A program made the position numbers and the translations under genes. A stretch of 58,881 nt of DNA from Tychonema sp. LEGE 06208 (GTDB lineage: Bacteria; Cyanobacteriota; Cyanobacteriia; Cyanobacteriales; Microcoleaceae), in contig NZ_JADEWT010000029.1 of NCBI RefSeq assembly GCF_015207505.1, positions 1 through 58,881 of the forward strand, in the 5' to 3' direction. Within the stretch, counting starts at the first letter, position 1, and each line of letters starts with the position of its first letter. A model generated the notes under the pieces. It was not told where the DNA came from, ran no database searches, and saw only the letters and a program-made list of their open reading frames with translations. This document shows positions 7,230-17,232 of this stretch, in pieces.

Positions 7230-8666
7230 TTAACTGAAAATGCGCTTCACGGCAGGAATACGAGCCAACACGAAATAATCCAACAGCAGAACGGTGACAA
7301 GTGAAAGTCCTACAAGCGGGAAGGCAATCCCTAAAACAGCAACGATTGCAAGTGGCACTTTCCATCCCTGAACATGATTGGGCATTGCAGGCGCACCAAG
7401 CCAACCCGTCCCTTTCGGACGCCGCTGCCACCACATCACCGCACCACTGACTGAAAGCACAATCAAAATTAAGGATGCAAACAACATCAGCAGTTGATTG
7501 CTCAATCCAAAATATTTGCCCATGTGAATGGAAATTCCCATTTCTACGGCTTTGGGTATTAACCCGTAATCCTTCCACCGCACATCTGCTAACACTTTGC
7601 CACTGTATCGATCGATGTGCAGAGTGACTTCTTGCGCCGGATTATTGGGAAATGCCGAAACCGTGTACACACCCGTTTGGGATTCTGGAAAACTAACACT
7701 AAATCCAGGGGGTGCGCCTTTTGCTTGGGCTAAAGTTACAACAGAATCTAGATTTACGGACGTACCAGCAGGAGTTCCCCTGATAATTTCGTTGTGTCCT
7801 GAATGATGCTCCTCTCCAAGCTTACTAGATTTGGGAATTGGTAATTGCTCTACTGCCCAAGGCACAATTAGATTGCCCTGTTGATTGAGTGAGCCTGTGA
7901 GTGTTGTAGATTGAGGCACGTTATCCCACATTTGTGCAGGATAGTGACTCGACAAACGAGCGAAGGTATCTCCCCAAAAACCTGTCCAGGGTAGTCCGCT
8001 AATGATGAGAAAGCCAATTAGCAATACGCCATAAAATCCCGAAACGGCGTGTAAGTCCCGCCAAAATACCCGCTTGTTCTGGCTCCACACACGCGGAATT
8101 AATGTTCCTAAAAAATTTACTTTGCCGCGAGGCAACCATAAATATAATCCGGTAATTAGCAAAATCAGTCCCCAACAGGAAGCAAGCTCTACTAAATAAT
8201 CTCCCAATTTTCCGATCATCAGTTCGCCGTGAATCTTGCGTGCGATCGCTTGGAGATTATTATTTTCATCGCGATCGCCTAAAATCTTAGCCGTATAAGG
8301 ATTCACGAAAACGGCTAGTGTTCTTTCATCTTTAGTCGCGATCGTCACTTCAGCACTACGATTAGACGCAACGCTCGGCGTAAATTTTGTTACTTTGGCA
8401 TCAGGATAAGTTCGTTGAACAACTGCCACCTGTTGAGTATAAGGCATCACCACATCCGCAGGCTGCACAAACATATTCTGGTGATACATCGCAGCATCTA
8501 ATTGCGGTTTAAACAGGTAAATGATGCCTGTGATTGACAAAATCAGCATGAAAGGAATAACAAACAAGCCTGCATAGAAATGCCATCGCCAAACGGTGCG
8601 ATAAAAACGATTACTGGGAGGTTCAGTAACCAGTGAAGGGTTCAAAACGCTGTTCAATTTACTCAT
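7230..8666 (-). CDS. PepSY-associated transmembrane protein
   Basis: This 478-residue membrane protein opens with FYRTVWRWHFYAGLFVIPFM, the typical first helix of the PepSY-TM family. It has helices near 28-50, 155-175, 205-225, 385-410 and 430-470, and two PepSY-like soluble segments (AVVQRTYPDAKVTKF; TLAQAKGAPPGFSVSF). Conserved His residues in WHFYAG, KIHGELMIG and DLHAVSGFYG suggest haem or metal coordination. Relatives often accompany TonB-dependent siderophore receptors and act in iron uptake or reduction. None is adjacent here, although a lone NRPS module follows on the same strand, about 550 bp upstream in transcription terms. Confidence 0.85.
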   Translation of the reverse strand: MSKLNSVLNPSLVTEPPSNRFYRTVWRWHFYAGLFVIPFMLILSITGIIYLFKPQLDAAMYHQNMFVQPADVVMPYTQQVAVVQRTYPDAKVTKFTPSVASNRSAEVTIATKDERTLAVFVNPYTAKILGDRDENNNLQAIARKIHGELMIGKLGDYLVELASCWGLILLITGLYLWLPRGKVNFLGTLIPRVWSQNKRVFWRDLHAVSGFYGVLLIGFLIISGLPWTGFWGDTFARLSSHYPAQMWDNVPQSTTLTGSLNQQGNLIVPWAVEQLPIPKSSKLGEEHHSGHNEIIRGTPAGTSVNLDSVVTLAQAKGAPPGFSVSFPESQTGVYTVSAFPNNPAQEVTLHIDRYSGKVLADVRWKDYGLIPKAVEMGISIHMGKYFGLSNQLLMLFASLILIVLSVSGAVMWWQRRPKGTGWLGAPAMPNHVQGWKVPLAIVAVLGIAFPLVGLSLVTVLLLDYFVLARIPAVKRIFS

Positions 8667-9211
8667 TGTCGTTTGCTAAAATATCGAAAAAAAGCCATTA
8701 TGCTACACAAGTATCAACAATGTCAAAAGACAGGCTGTCAAACAGAGTTGCTGCTTCTGAAGTTTTTAGCCGTCAGTAATCCTAATGAAGATTTATTCAA
8801 CAGGGAAAGTAACTAAAGACCAGTATATTGCAATACCGTTCAGTTAAGGCTGCCTATCTTTTTTTAGCATAAGCGATGCTCAATCTTTACTCCATCAGGG
8901 TTTGAGGAGGGTTGTCATCCGGGAGCATCTCCTATTTGTAAAAACACTTCTTCTGGCTCCTTCCTTCTTCCTCTTTCCTGGCAGCCTCGGGCCTCAAAAC
9001 TCCAATTTATAGCTTGCCTGCAAAAGTGAGATGAACCCCACTTTTGGACGGTCATTCCACAAAACAATCAAAATCATCCCGCAATTACAGCACTTTTCAG
9101 GTTAGTGAGGTACACAACAGAGGTAGGGAGACGGCAGTGCCGTGTCCCTACGGCAATAGAAGAGCAATCTGGGTGTACTTTATAAACGTGGAATCTGCTG
9201 TATGTAAGCCC
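8667..9211. other. Non-coding stretch between NRPS and PepSY genes
   Basis: No ORF here is convincing. It contains CAATACCGTTCAGTTAAGG (8832-8850), which matches with one mismatch a sequence at the broken end of the kinase relic (7099-7117), and one copy of the palindrome GGGAGACGGCAGTGCCGT near 9128. The paired 19-mers flank the PepSY gene. Confidence 0.5.
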
Positions 9212-12200
9212 TTAAAATTCCACATCTTCTCGCTCTTTTTCGTCGGTTCTGGGAGCATCCAAACCTTTCGCGGCCCAGCGCATTGTTTCAATGTATTTTG
9301 CCAGACTCGCCACAGTCGGAGCCTCAAACAAATTGCTGACCGGTAGCTCAACTTGCAAAGCGTCTCGGATGCGAGAAATTAACTGAGTTGCTAGCAGGGA
9401 ATGCCCGCCTAATTCAAAGAAATTATCGTAGATACTAACCTGCTGCTTTCCCAAAATCTTAGCCCAAATTTTTCCCAGCATTTCTTCTATATTAGTCCGA
9501 GGCGCTACATAGTTTTCTGTTAGATCCTCGTTGTCTGTATCTATATTAGGCAAAGCACGACGATCGACTTTGCCATTAGGCGTCAGCGGTAGGGACTCCA
9601 ACACTGCATAAGTTGCAGGAACCATATATCCCGGTAACTTTTCTGTCAAAAATTGGCGCAATTCACTTGATTTTAGATTGTGAATGTCTGATTTTTCCTT
9701 AAGGCCGTCAGTCACAACATAAGCTACCAAATGTTTATCGTCGGGGATGTCTTCTCTCACAATTACTACTGCTTCGCGCACTTGGGGATGCTGGCACAAA
9801 GCCGCTTCAATTTCTCCCAATTCTATGCGGTAGCCGCGAATTTTTACTTGGTCGTCAACGCGGCCTAAAAACTCGATGTTTCCGTCAACCCAATAGCGGC
9901 ATAAATCACCTGTTTTATAAAGGCTAGAACCAGATTTATTGCTAAAAGGGTTAGGAATGAATGCAGCAGCGGTTAAATCTGGGCGGTTGAGGTAGCCTCG
10001 CGCCAGTCCGTCACCGCCGAGGTATAATTGACCTGCAACACCGATCGCCACCGGCTGCAAATCCGCATCGAGGAGATAAATCTGCGTGTTGGCGATCGGG
10101 CGGCCGATGGGGATAGAGGTTGCGGTTTCTGGTACGTCTTGCACGCAATAATAAGCCGAAAATGTGGTATTTTCTGTCGGCCCGTAAACGTGAATTAATT
10201 GAGTGGTTGGATTTTGTTTTAAAACTTTTTTAACCCATCTCATATCGACGGCTTCTCCGCCAAACAGCAAGCAGCGCAGCGAATTAAAAGCTTGCGGTAA
10301 AATTCTAGCAATTTGTTGAAATAAGGCTGTTGTTAAAAACAAAACTGTGATGCCTTCTTGGCGCAGTTCTAAGGCTAAATCGTGAGGCGAAAGGGTAATA
10401 TTGGTGCTAATTACCACGAGTTGAGCGCCGTTAAGCAAGGCTCCCCAAATCTCGAATGTGGCTGCATCGAATGAAGCGTTTGATGCTTGGGCAATTTTAT
10501 CGCCCGGTTCTATTTTTATGTAGTTTGTGTTGATTACCAGCCGATTTACTGCTTTGTGGGTGACAGCAACTCCCTTGGGTTTTCCTGTAGATCCAGATGT
10601 GTAAATAACGTAAGCTAGGTTGTCTGCTGTGACGGTGTTGGCGGGATTTTCGGCGCTTTCTTTGGCTATGTGTTCCCAGTCGCGATCGCACTTAATCACC
10701 AAGTTTGAGAAGTCTCGGAAATTCTCAATCAATTTATCCTGAATTAGCAAGACTTTAACTTGAGCATCTTCCAGCATCAAGTTTAGCCGATCGCGCGGAT
10801 AGCTCGGATCTAAGGGTAAATAAGCGCCTCCAGCCTTCAGTACAGCCAACATCCCGACAATTAGCTCGATCGAGCGATCGGCGCAAAGCCCCACTAAAAC
10901 CTCCGCACCCACGCCCTGTTTTTGTAAATAGCCCGCCAGTTGGTTCGCTTTGCTGTTGAGTTCTCTGTAAGTCCAATGCTGGCCCTCGAAAGTTAGGGCG
11001 ACAGCCTCCGGGTGCTGCAGGGCCCGCTCTTCAAATAACTGATGAATGCACTTATTTTGAGGATAATCCGTGCGAGTTTCGTTCCATTCTATTAATAATT
11101 GATTCACTTCATTCTCGCTCAATAAAGGTAAGTTAGCAATTCTTTGTTCTGGATTGGCGACAATGCTTTCCAGCAGCGTTTTAAAATGCCTCAGCATTCG
11201 GGCGATCGTAACTTCATCAAATAAATCCGTATTGTACACAGCTAAACCTCTGAGGCCTGACGAATGTTCCCACTCTTCCCCGTACCTGCTCCTAAACTTA
11301 TCCGCAGCTTCCCACAAATGCAGCTCTAAATCAAAGCGCGTTGTTTGAGTCTCCAAAGGAAAAGAACTCAACTTTAATTCTGGCAATTCTAACTCGTCCA
11401 CAGGCACATTTTGCAGACCGAATACCACTTGAAATAACGGGTGGCGATTGAGCGATCGCTCCGGGTGCAATTCCTCGACTAGCTTCTCAAAGGGCAAATC
11501 TTGGTGAGCGTAAGCTCCCAGGGTTACTTCCCGCACCCGGCCCAAAAAATCTCGAAACGTCGGGTTTCCCGAGCAGTCTGTTCGCAGCACTAAAGTATTG
11601 ACAAAAAAACCGATTAATGCTTCAATTTCGCTGCGGTTGCGATTGGCGATCGGCGAACCGACAACAATATCTGCTTGCTGCGAGTAGCGGTAAAGCAAAG
11701 TTTGAAATGCTGCGAGCAGTGTCATAAATAAAGTCGCTCCTTCTCGCTGCGAGAGCGCTACAAGTGCATCCTTCAGTTGTTTCGGCAGTTCTAAATATTG
11801 AGTTTTTCCGCGATAATTTTGCCTAGCTGGTGCAGGGCGATCGATCGGCAAATTTAACACAGAAATCCCGTGCAATTGCGGCCGCCAATAAGCAAGCTGA
11901 GTTTCTAATACTTCACCTTGCAGCCATTCTCGCTGCCACTCGGCAAAGTCGGCATATTGCAGTGATAATTCTGGCAGGGGAGATGGCTGTTGATTTATCA
12001 AAGCTGTGTAGATAGCTTCTAGTTCTCGAATTAGCACGCCGATCGACCAATCATCGGAGGCTATGTGGTGCATATTGAGCAATAGAATATGCTCCGTTTC
12101 TGTCAGCCGCAGGATGGTGACTCGCATCAGCGGCCCGGTGGATAAATTGAAAGGGCGCAGAGATTCGGCGGCGGAGAGTTTTTTGGCTTCTGTTTGCCGT

Positions 12201-12547
12201 TGTTCTGGCGGCAAATGTTGCAGTTCTAATATTTGAAAAGTTATCTGAGAGTTCAGAGAAATTATCTGCATTGGTTGACCTGATACCGCTGCAAAAGTGG
12301 TTCGCAAAGTTTCGTGTCGCTGCACTATTTCGTTGAAGGTTTCTTCCAAGGCTGTTAAGTTGAGGGAACCGATTAATCGCAGTGCTGTTACTACGTTGTA
12401 GAAAGGGTTTTCTGGTGAGAATTGGTCGAGGAACCACAGGCGCTGCTGGGCAAATGATGCGGGAAAGACAAAGACTTCGGCTTCTGAGGAAATATTCAGA
12501 GTTTGTCGATCGCCTGTAAAGAAATTGTCATGAATTTCGGATGCCAT
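9212..12547 (-). CDS. Single-module non-ribosomal peptide synthetase (C-A-T)
   Basis: The 1111-residue protein is one complete NRPS elongation module. The condensation domain (about 25-450) has FPASFAQQRLWFLDQF and HHIASDDW, with Asp in place of the usual Gly after the catalytic HHxxxD. The adenylation domain (about 480-980) has IYTSGSTGKPKGV, YGPTEN and KIRGYRIELGEIE. The carrier domain carries DNFFELGGHSLL with the phosphopantetheine serine near 1044. Hand-aligning to GrsA gives specificity residues D-A-F-F-L-G-V-T-F-K, which suggests a branched aliphatic amino acid such as Ile or Val (inference). No thioesterase, starter module or MbtH gene is adjacent, so its partner modules must lie elsewhere or it makes a very small acyl-amino-acid product. 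Confidence 0.92.
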   Translation of the reverse strand: MASEIHDNFFTGDRQTLNISSEAEVFVFPASFAQQRLWFLDQFSPENPFYNVVTALRLIGSLNLTALEETFNEIVQRHETLRTTFAAVSGQPMQIISLNSQITFQILELQHLPPEQRQTEAKKLSAAESLRPFNLSTGPLMRVTILRLTETEHILLLNMHHIASDDWSIGVLIRELEAIYTALINQQPSPLPELSLQYADFAEWQREWLQGEVLETQLAYWRPQLHGISVLNLPIDRPAPARQNYRGKTQYLELPKQLKDALVALSQREGATLFMTLLAAFQTLLYRYSQQADIVVGSPIANRNRSEIEALIGFFVNTLVLRTDCSGNPTFRDFLGRVREVTLGAYAHQDLPFEKLVEELHPERSLNRHPLFQVVFGLQNVPVDELELPELKLSSFPLETQTTRFDLELHLWEAADKFRSRYGEEWEHSSGLRGLAVYNTDLFDEVTIARMLRHFKTLLESIVANPEQRIANLPLLSENEVNQLLIEWNETRTDYPQNKCIHQLFEERALQHPEAVALTFEGQHWTYRELNSKANQLAGYLQKQGVGAEVLVGLCADRSIELIVGMLAVLKAGGAYLPLDPSYPRDRLNLMLEDAQVKVLLIQDKLIENFRDFSNLVIKCDRDWEHIAKESAENPANTVTADNLAYVIYTSGSTGKPKGVAVTHKAVNRLVINTNYIKIEPGDKIAQASNASFDAATFEIWGALLNGAQLVVISTNITLSPHDLALELRQEGITVLFLTTALFQQIARILPQAFNSLRCLLFGGEAVDMRWVKKVLKQNPTTQLIHVYGPTENTTFSAYYCVQDVPETATSIPIGRPIANTQIYLLDADLQPVAIGVAGQLYLGGDGLARGYLNRPDLTAAAFIPNPFSNKSGSSLYKTGDLCRYWVDGNIEFLGRVDDQVKIRGYRIELGEIEAALCQHPQVREAVVIVREDIPDDKHLVAYVVTDGLKEKSDIHNLKSSELRQFLTEKLPGYMVPATYAVLESLPLTPNGKVDRRALPNIDTDNEDLTENYVAPRTNIEEMLGKIWAKILGKQQVSIYDNFFELGGHSLLATQLISRIRDALQVELPVSNLFEAPTVASLAKYIETMRWAAKGLDAPRTDEKEREDVEF

Positions 12548-13318
12548 ATCTGTTGCTCTTGGGGATGAGATGTGTTAATTTTTTGAGGGCGCGGGTGGCT
12601 TTTTTACGGTGCGATCGCCTCTTAAAACTTTGGCGAGTAAAAAAATGACACTTTTAACATCCTCAGAAACCGGGTTTCTCGGAGTTTTGGGTTTATATCG
12701 TTTCCGGTAGCATCGTCAGGTGATTTAACCGGCGCTAGGGCGCAGAGAACACAGAGGAAGACAAGAGAGAGATGAATACAGAACTATGAAGCGCGGATTT
12801 AATCTGACTCGATTTTATAATTCCGATGCTACCGGATTTGATATTAGTGGCGAGAAATTAACCCAGAAACCGGGTTTCTCGGAGTTTTGTGCGAATGCTT
12901 AAAGAGAACTTGGGCTGGGAACTCAGCAGTAGTGTTGTCGAAGGCAGGCAGATTGCGCTGGAACCCTCATTCTACTGTTGGGCGTCAAAAACTGTCGCTG
13001 CCGATTGCGGTCAAAAAATAGAGAAGTGACTGAATCGGGGTTTGGGGCACAACAGCAGCGGCATTCTTTTGGCAAGCTGGTTTCAGATCCGAAAATGACC
13101 CAGAGCAATCGGTGTACAGGTCAAGCTGTAGTATGATTTCTAATTGCACAAAGTGTTTTTGGGGCGATCGCAATTTTCTCACATCTTCAACCCAAGCGAC
13201 TAATATTGATTAAACAGTGTCAGGGATCTTTTACAGAAAATGACTGGAAGTTGGGCTCTACTTTGCAAAAATACTTAAGAACACTGAACGTGCAGTTTAA
13301 ATTAGAGGTTATAGGCTA
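12548..13318. other. Repeat-rich intergenic region between divergent NRPS and permease genes
   Basis: No gene is supported. The region carries element C (12695-12844) and two isolated copies of GAAACCGGGTTTCTCGGAG (near 12667 and 12867), the half-site of the 65-bp element D found elsewhere. Promoters for the divergent genes must lie here, but none stands out. Confidence 0.6.
12695..12844. mobile_element. MITE-like element C, copy 1
   Basis: The left end ATATCGTTTCCGGTAGCATC and the right end GATGCTACCGGATTTGATAT are inverted copies with few mismatches. The interior includes GTCAGGTGATTTAACCGG and GCGCAGAGAACACAGAGG. Related copies occur at 30829-31005 and 50380-50489. It is non-coding and about 150 bp. 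Confidence 0.7.
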
Positions 13319-15088
13319 ATGGCGCAGCGCAACGTATACTCGTCAAAAGACGACCCAGGGGATGCACAGTCAGCAGAGGAAGTCCTCCACTCAGTGATTC
13401 AGGAACTGGACGCTTTGCACCAAAATGTCAAAGGCCAGTTAAATCAGGACATTACTCGGCTCGAAAGTGAAAAAAATAACCTGATTGACGATATTGAAGA
13501 CCTCAGAGAGCAATATCGCAAATTGCAGTCCCAGCAAATGGAATCTCTGTCTGGGCGATACATTCAGCAGCAACAATTGTGGCTGAAGCAGTTGGCTCAA
13601 GTTTTGGCTCACAATTTGCAGGATTTGTTGGTGCAGCGGTTCAGCGAACTCAGTGCTAACTCGGGACATTCTCTCAGCAGCCCGATTCCCAGTGGCGAAT
13701 TCCCGATACCGATGCCGCCGAGCAACTACGACGAACGGGCCTCGGAGTTGCTGGCGGCGCTGGATCAAAGGATCGATCGCAGTTTCCAGATGCTCGAACA
13801 AGATTTGAGCAGCTATGAAAGCGAGCTTTCCATGCGGCTCAATAATATGCAAACCCTAGAGCGGCAAGGGGAAGAGCTGTTACAAAATCTTGTAAACCGC
13901 ATCAGGGAAGAACTCGAACAAGAAGAAGAAGAATATCTTGACAATCCTTTCGACCCTAGAGATTCCTATCCCGAAGTATCAGCTAATTCTGTCCGCCCCC
14001 CAGCTATAGCGCCAGCACCTGTGGATGCGCCGCGGGACTCTGTGTCGCAGCCTTCTTCAGGTTCTGCAGCAATTGCTAAAGCCGGTTCTCAAGTGCAAGC
14101 AGGTTTGATGCTGGCTTTGTCTTCGGCGGTGGTATTGTCGCTGTTTAATGTTTGTTTGAGAATTTTGATTAAAAGCAGAAATCCTCGGATGATTTTTGGC
14201 TTGTTTGAAGTTCCGGGAGTTGTAACTCCTGGTTTTGGCAATTCTTTGTTGATTTTGTTGATGCGGCTGATCGTGGTGATGGCTTTGATGCCAATATTGG
14301 CAACTTTTCTGTATCCTTCTGTGTGGAAAGATATTAGGCGGTTGTTCCAGTCGGGCGATCGCGCTTTGTGGAGCAAGGTTTTAGGAAGCGCATTTTTTCT
14401 GTTTTTGTCTCAGGTTTTGATTTATTTGGCGATCGGCAATATTCCGGCGGGAATTGCGATTACGATTTTCTTTATTTACCCGATCGTCACCGTACTCGGT
14501 TCTTGGATCTTGTTTGGCGCTCGCCCAAGCACGATCGGCTTTTTGGCAATCTGCGGAATTACCGCAGGTTTGATTTTAGCCGGCTGGCCGAGTTTTGCAG
14601 CGCCAGCTCCCGGCGGCGGCAATGTCGGGGTGGGAGTCGCCGCGGCACTCGGTGCTGGCATTACCTTTGCAGGTTACGTATTGCTGACGCAAATGGCCGC
14701 GGGCAAGCTGCACCCGATTCCTTTTAGTTTAGTTAATTTCGCCACGATTTTTGTATTTTCCGCCCTGAGTTTGTGGGTGCCGCTCTCGGAAAATTTAGCT
14801 CCTAAAATCGACCCAAATGTATGGCCCGGTTTGATTTTTGGAGGCGTTATTTTAGGGGTGCTGACGCTGTTTAGCTATCTTTTGAACAATTTTGCTATCC
14901 GGTTTGCCGGGGCGGCCTTAGCCTCCGTAATTGGCACTTTGGGGCCGGCGATGACCGCACTCTTCGGGTTTGTCATTATCAATGAGAAGTTGCAGCCTTT
15001 GGCAATTATTGGCATGGCTGTAGTGACATTGAGCGTGGCTGCTATGAGTGTAGAACGCATGATGGCTCCTCAGAAGAAAGCTAATTAA
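13319..15088 (+). CDS. EamA/DMT-type permease with N-terminal coiled coil
   Basis: The 589-residue protein has two parts. Residues 1-215 are soluble and heptad-rich (LESEKNNLIDDIEDLREQYR; LEQDLSSYESELSMRLNNMQ), followed by a Pro/Ala/Ser linker to about 255. Residues 258-585 form ten hydrophobic helices in two EamA-like halves, as in drug/metabolite exporters, with conserved Gly and Pro such as GNIPAGIAITIFFIYPIV. The family exports small metabolites; the substrate is unknown. The long coiled coil is unusual for the family and suggests a partner protein or membrane scaffold. It is transcribed divergently from the NRPS. Confidence 0.85.
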   Translation: MAQRNVYSSKDDPGDAQSAEEVLHSVIQELDALHQNVKGQLNQDITRLESEKNNLIDDIEDLREQYRKLQSQQMESLSGRYIQQQQLWLKQLAQVLAHNLQDLLVQRFSELSANSGHSLSSPIPSGEFPIPMPPSNYDERASELLAALDQRIDRSFQMLEQDLSSYESELSMRLNNMQTLERQGEELLQNLVNRIREELEQEEEEYLDNPFDPRDSYPEVSANSVRPPAIAPAPVDAPRDSVSQPSSGSAAIAKAGSQVQAGLMLALSSAVVLSLFNVCLRILIKSRNPRMIFGLFEVPGVVTPGFGNSLLILLMRLIVVMALMPILATFLYPSVWKDIRRLFQSGDRALWSKVLGSAFFLFLSQVLIYLAIGNIPAGIAITIFFIYPIVTVLGSWILFGARPSTIGFLAICGITAGLILAGWPSFAAPAPGGGNVGVGVAAALGAGITFAGYVLLTQMAAGKLHPIPFSLVNFATIFVFSALSLWVPLSENLAPKIDPNVWPGLIFGGVILGVLTLFSYLLNNFAIRFAGAALASVIGTLGPAMTALFGFVIINEKLQPLAIIGMAVVTLSVAAMSVERMMAPQKKAN

Positions 15089-15114
15089 GCTAAGGTAGAA
15101 ACTGGTGTTTGTAG

Positions 15115-15155
15115 TTCGGACTTTAGTCCTAGGATTTTAAGGACTAAAATCCGAA
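15115..15155. repeat. Palindrome, family G
   Basis: TTCGGACTTTAGTCC and GGACTAAAATCCGAA form a near-perfect stem just past the permease stop. Related stems occur at 49251-49342. It may act as a terminator, but the copy number suggests a dispersed repeat. Confidence 0.6.
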
Positions 15156-15201
15156 CCATCGAACTTGTTTTAGGGTGTTTAAAATAGAAGCCAACACAAT
15201 A

Positions 15202-17232
15202 TCAAACAACAGAAACAACCACACGAAAACCTACAATACTAGCCTTACAATCCGGCTGATATCTGAGACGGCACGCGCTGCGACAATTCGGAGGGCGATC
15301 GTTCCAAGAACCCCCCCGTAACAACCTCAGCGAATAGTCGCCGCCAGACTCCCAAACACTGCCATCAACAGGCGCACCTTTATAATTACTGTGCCAAGCA
15401 TCCGCGCACCATTCCCATACATTGCCGTGGAAATCGTACAATCCGAAAGCATTTGGTTTAAAACTGCCAACATCTGTAGTTTGAAATCGATAAACTCCCT
15501 TCGGCGCATCAGCATAATTAGCATTTCCGTTGTAATTTGCTAACTCGCTAGTAATCGTTTCCCCAAAGTGAAACGCCGTCATAGTTTGCCCCCGGCAAGC
15601 ATATTCCCACTGCGCCTCGCTAGGCAAGCTATACTTCTTACCAGTTTTGTGAGAAAGTCTAGCGCAAAACTCCACCGCTTCGTACCAAGATACATTTTCA
15701 ATCGGTCGATTTACACCTTTAAAACGGGAAGGCTCAGGATTGAGAAACATTTTAATTTCCGGCAGCGCTGCAACAGCAGTCCATTGCGACTGAGTGACTG
15801 GAAATTTACCAATATAGAAAGCAGCTAAAGTTACTGAATGCTGTGGTTTTTCGTCGCTGTCACCCCGATCTTTTTGGCTGCCCATCAGGAAAGTACCGCC
15901 AGGAACAGATACCATTTCCATGACTGTACCGCTGCCGATATGTTCTTCAAAAAAACGCGCTTTGCGGCTGTTAAGATTAGTTTGCTGCCCGCGATTGTCT
16001 ACTGTAACTACCTGAAATTCAAAGGTACTTTTGACAGTAGCAATACTTTGCGATCCCTTGTTGGGAGGCGGATTGGTGTGGAATTTTCCACTCGGATTAA
16101 CAGAGATATTGCTGTTGATTTGTCGGCTTTGCTGGCTCTGACTATTGAGAGCAAGTTGTTCAATTTCGGTCAAATAAGCATTGAGCGGAGGTAGAGCTGC
16201 CTTGGGCTGAGGATAATTTAAAGTAAGTTGTCCGCCCTTACCACAGTGAGGTGGGGGAGGTAGAGAATAGAGATTTAAAGCTTTGATTACTTCATCAGCC
16301 GATTGATATCTATTTTTGAGATAATCTTGAATTAATTTATCTAAAATTATTGCCAATTCGCTGCTGATTTTTGTGCCGGCTGGTAAGCGTTCTCTCCAAA
16401 TCCAGCCGCCGTTAATCGGATCGTAAAGGTCATCGGAACCGTCAACTTGTGGCAAACATTTAGTTAGCAGTCTGAGACAAGTTATCCCCAAACTATATAA
16501 ATCGCTTCCGGGGAAAACTTGACCCCGCATTTGTTCCATCGGCGAATATCCGGGCGTTCCTACGGTGGTGCCGACTTTGCTCATCAGCGAGCCCGTCACT
16601 TGTTTGGAAACGCCGAAATCAATCAAAACTAATTCTCCCCGCCCTCCTCTGCGGAAAGCAGAATTGCGAAAATTTGCAGCTTTTGGCATGGATGAGCTGG
16701 CTGAGGTGCGGCGGCGGATGATATTCTCAAGTTTGATGTCTCGGTGAATGACATGGCGATCGTGCACAAATTTCAGAATCGGTAAAATATCTGCCAGTAA
16801 CTGCCAAATTTTTTCTTCGTTAAAAGCGCCCTGCTGAGTTAATTCAGCCAGTAAATTTTGCCCCTCAATCAACTCTTGTACTAAATAAAGCCGCTTGTCT
16901 TGTTCAAAATAAGCAATTAATCGAGGGATTTGGGGATGTTCGCCGAGTTCGTAAAGCCGTTTCGCTTCTTGCTTAAACAGTTCTGTAGCCTTTTGAAGTG
17001 CTGATGTTCCCTGAACTTGGGGGGAAAACTGCTTGATGACGCAGGAATCGTCCATGCGATCGGTATCTACCGCTTCATAAGTTCTGCCAAATCCCCCTTC
17101 GCCCAACAGTCGAATCACGCGGTAGCGGTTTCTGAAGAGAGGCGTGAGGTCTGATTCGCCGCAACTTTGACAAAATTTAGAGTTGTCGGGATTGAAAGGA
17201 TTAGAGCACCTTGGATTTGAGCAGTAGAACAT
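15202..17232 (-). CDS. Ser/Thr kinase fused to a formylglycine-generating-enzyme-like domain
   Basis: The 676-residue protein begins with a zinc ribbon (CSNPRCSNPFNPDNSKFCQSCG spacing, first 25 residues). A full Hanks-type kinase follows: LGEGGFGRTYEAVD, catalytic HRDIKLENII near 162, LIDFGVSKQ and GTPGYSPMEQ. Linker residues 330-430 are disordered and Asn/Gln-rich. From about 440 the FGE-sulfatase (SUMF1/C-lectin-like) domain shows VSVPGGTFLMGSQ, FPVTQSQW, LPSEAQWEYACRG, DFHGNVWEWCAD and LLRGGSWNDRPPNCRSA. All kinase catalytic residues appear present. In bacteria this second fold often binds ligands rather than modifying sulfatases, so a kinase with a sensing domain is the likelier reading. 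Confidence 0.92.
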   Translation of the reverse strand: MFYCSNPRCSNPFNPDNSKFCQSCGESDLTPLFRNRYRVIRLLGEGGFGRTYEAVDTDRMDDSCVIKQFSPQVQGTSALQKATELFKQEAKRLYELGEHPQIPRLIAYFEQDKRLYLVQELIEGQNLLAELTQQGAFNEEKIWQLLADILPILKFVHDRHVIHRDIKLENIIRRRTSASSSMPKAANFRNSAFRRGGRGELVLIDFGVSKQVTGSLMSKVGTTVGTPGYSPMEQMRGQVFPGSDLYSLGITCLRLLTKCLPQVDGSDDLYDPINGGWIWRERLPAGTKISSELAIILDKLIQDYLKNRYQSADEVIKALNLYSLPPPPHCGKGGQLTLNYPQPKAALPPLNAYLTEIEQLALNSQSQQSRQINSNISVNPSGKFHTNPPPNKGSQSIATVKSTFEFQVVTVDNRGQQTNLNSRKARFFEEHIGSGTVMEMVSVPGGTFLMGSQKDRGDSDEKPQHSVTLAAFYIGKFPVTQSQWTAVAALPEIKMFLNPEPSRFKGVNRPIENVSWYEAVEFCARLSHKTGKKYSLPSEAQWEYACRGQTMTAFHFGETITSELANYNGNANYADAPKGVYRFQTTDVGSFKPNAFGLYDFHGNVWEWCADAWHSNYKGAPVDGSVWESGGDYSLRLLRGGSWNDRPPNCRSACRLRYQPDCKASIVGFRVVVSVV

